Shown in pieces: positions 5,728 to 5,989 of a DNA stretch of 5,989 nt. The DNA is taken from assembly GCA_009777165.1 (NCBI GenBank), contig WRML01000154.1, positions 1-5,989 of the forward strand. Reading direction: 5' to 3'. Both the position numbers and the translations under genes were made by a program. Position 1 is the stretch's first letter. Every line of letters begins with the position of its first letter. This DNA is from Kiritimatiellota bacterium (GTDB lineage Bacteria; Verrucomicrobiota; Kiritimatiellia; RFP12; UBA1067). The notes under the pieces were generated by a model. That model had not been told where the DNA came from. It made no database searches and was given only the letters and a program-made list of their open reading frames with translations.

Positions 5728-5898
5728 CCTAACTCTATTGGCACAGACTCTAGGCTTGATGAACAGGTGAAGATTAAATATATCTTTTTTTCGCAGGAAA
5801 CGCAACCTCAGAAATGTTGGCGTGACAAAATTGCGTGACAAAATGTTCGCGGACGAAATCTTTGCGTGAGGTGAATTGCAAGACAGAAGTGTATAGTT
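5728..5898. other. Intergenic region, possible array leader
   Basis: About 170 bases with no convincing gene, lying on the side of the array where a leader would be if the array is read on the minus strand. It is partly AT-rich (5771-5790). It contains a GATATATTTAAT stretch on the minus strand (5776-5787 region) that could be a -10 element, though no good -35 is seen. No clear intrinsic terminator is visible for the gene to its right. Confidence 0.4.
5820..5844. repeat. Direct repeat of GCGTGACAAAAT
   Basis: GCGTGACAAAAT occurs at 5820-5831 and again at 5833-5844, one base apart (13-base period). Weaker echoes follow: GCGGACGAAAT just after, and GCGTGAG at 5864-5870. It could be an operator or a leader element; its function is unknown. 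Confidence 0.7.
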
Positions 5899-5989
5899 TC
5901 ATGCGGCGAGTTCATTGAGCATCTCCCGTTTCTTTTCGAGGGCGGACTTCCAGCCGAGGACGGCCCTCTCCATGGAGTTGATCTCGTCC
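5899..5989 (-). CDS. C-terminal end of an unidentified protein (partial)
   Basis: Reading the minus strand from the window edge gives 29 residues (beginning DEINSMERAVLGWKSALEK and ending MLNELAA) before a TGA at 5901-5899. Codons strongly prefer G or C at the third position, like the cas genes, which supports real coding. The sequence looks like one amphipathic helix with many charged residues. I do not recognise the family, and too little is present to assign a function. It is on the same strand as the cas genes but separated from cas10 by about 530 bases including the repeats, so it is probably not part of the operon. Confidence 0.55.
   Translation of the reverse strand, partial: DEINSMERAVLGWKSALEKKREMLNELAA

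Noticed and set aside
5638..5841. Small minus-strand open frame across the repeats
   Set aside because: Its translation repeats the motif AERRL with the repeat period, which is a by-product of the CRISPR-like repeats; it has no ribosome binding site.

Overview
The window carries most of a type III-B (Cmr) CRISPR-Cas effector operon, all on the minus strand. From right to left the order is cas10/cmr2, cmr3, cmr4, cmr5, cmr6, cmr1, with cmr1 running off the left edge. The genes are GC-rich and tightly packed (a 4-base overlap up to a 39-base gap). Each has a strong Shine-Dalgarno sequence of the AAGGAG type, so the host is a GC-rich bacterium. The sequence alone does not fix a phylum. No adaptation genes (cas1, cas2), cas6, CARF/SAVED effector or other ancillary nuclease lies inside the window.

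Right of cas10 is a roughly 500-base gap (about 5366-5898), much of it AT-rich. It contains a likely promoter for the operon (5411-5440) and four imperfect 35-base repeats at a 66/67/66-base period (5494-5727). These look like a short, decaying CRISPR array read on the same strand as the cas genes. A 12-base sequence repeated twice follows at 5820-5844. At the far right edge is the C-terminal end of an unidentified minus-strand gene (5899-5989).

Two features stand out. First, Cas10 is an intact reading frame, but it lacks the N-terminal HD nuclease domain, the zinc-binding cysteines, and both acidic motifs of the catalytic palm. The usual DGD reads RGN, and the usual GGDD reads GGD-V with one aspartate missing. 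Cmr4 meanwhile keeps the Asp26 of the backbone RNase. Together this suggests a Cmr complex that can cut target RNA but can neither make cyclic oligoadenylate nor cut DNA. Second, cmr1 is interrupted by an in-frame TAG at codon 47, with perfectly conserved Cmr1-like sequence on both sides in the same frame. Every other gene whose stop is visible here ends in TAA or TGA. The TAG is therefore either a recent nonsense mutation (or a sequencing error) or a read-through or reassigned codon.

In the expected complex, Cmr4 and Cmr5 form the double filament along the crRNA, Cmr3 holds the 5' handle beside Cas10, and Cmr6 and Cmr1 cap the 3' end. Losing Cmr1 would affect the target-capture end. The decayed array would leave the complex dependent on crRNAs made elsewhere in the genome.
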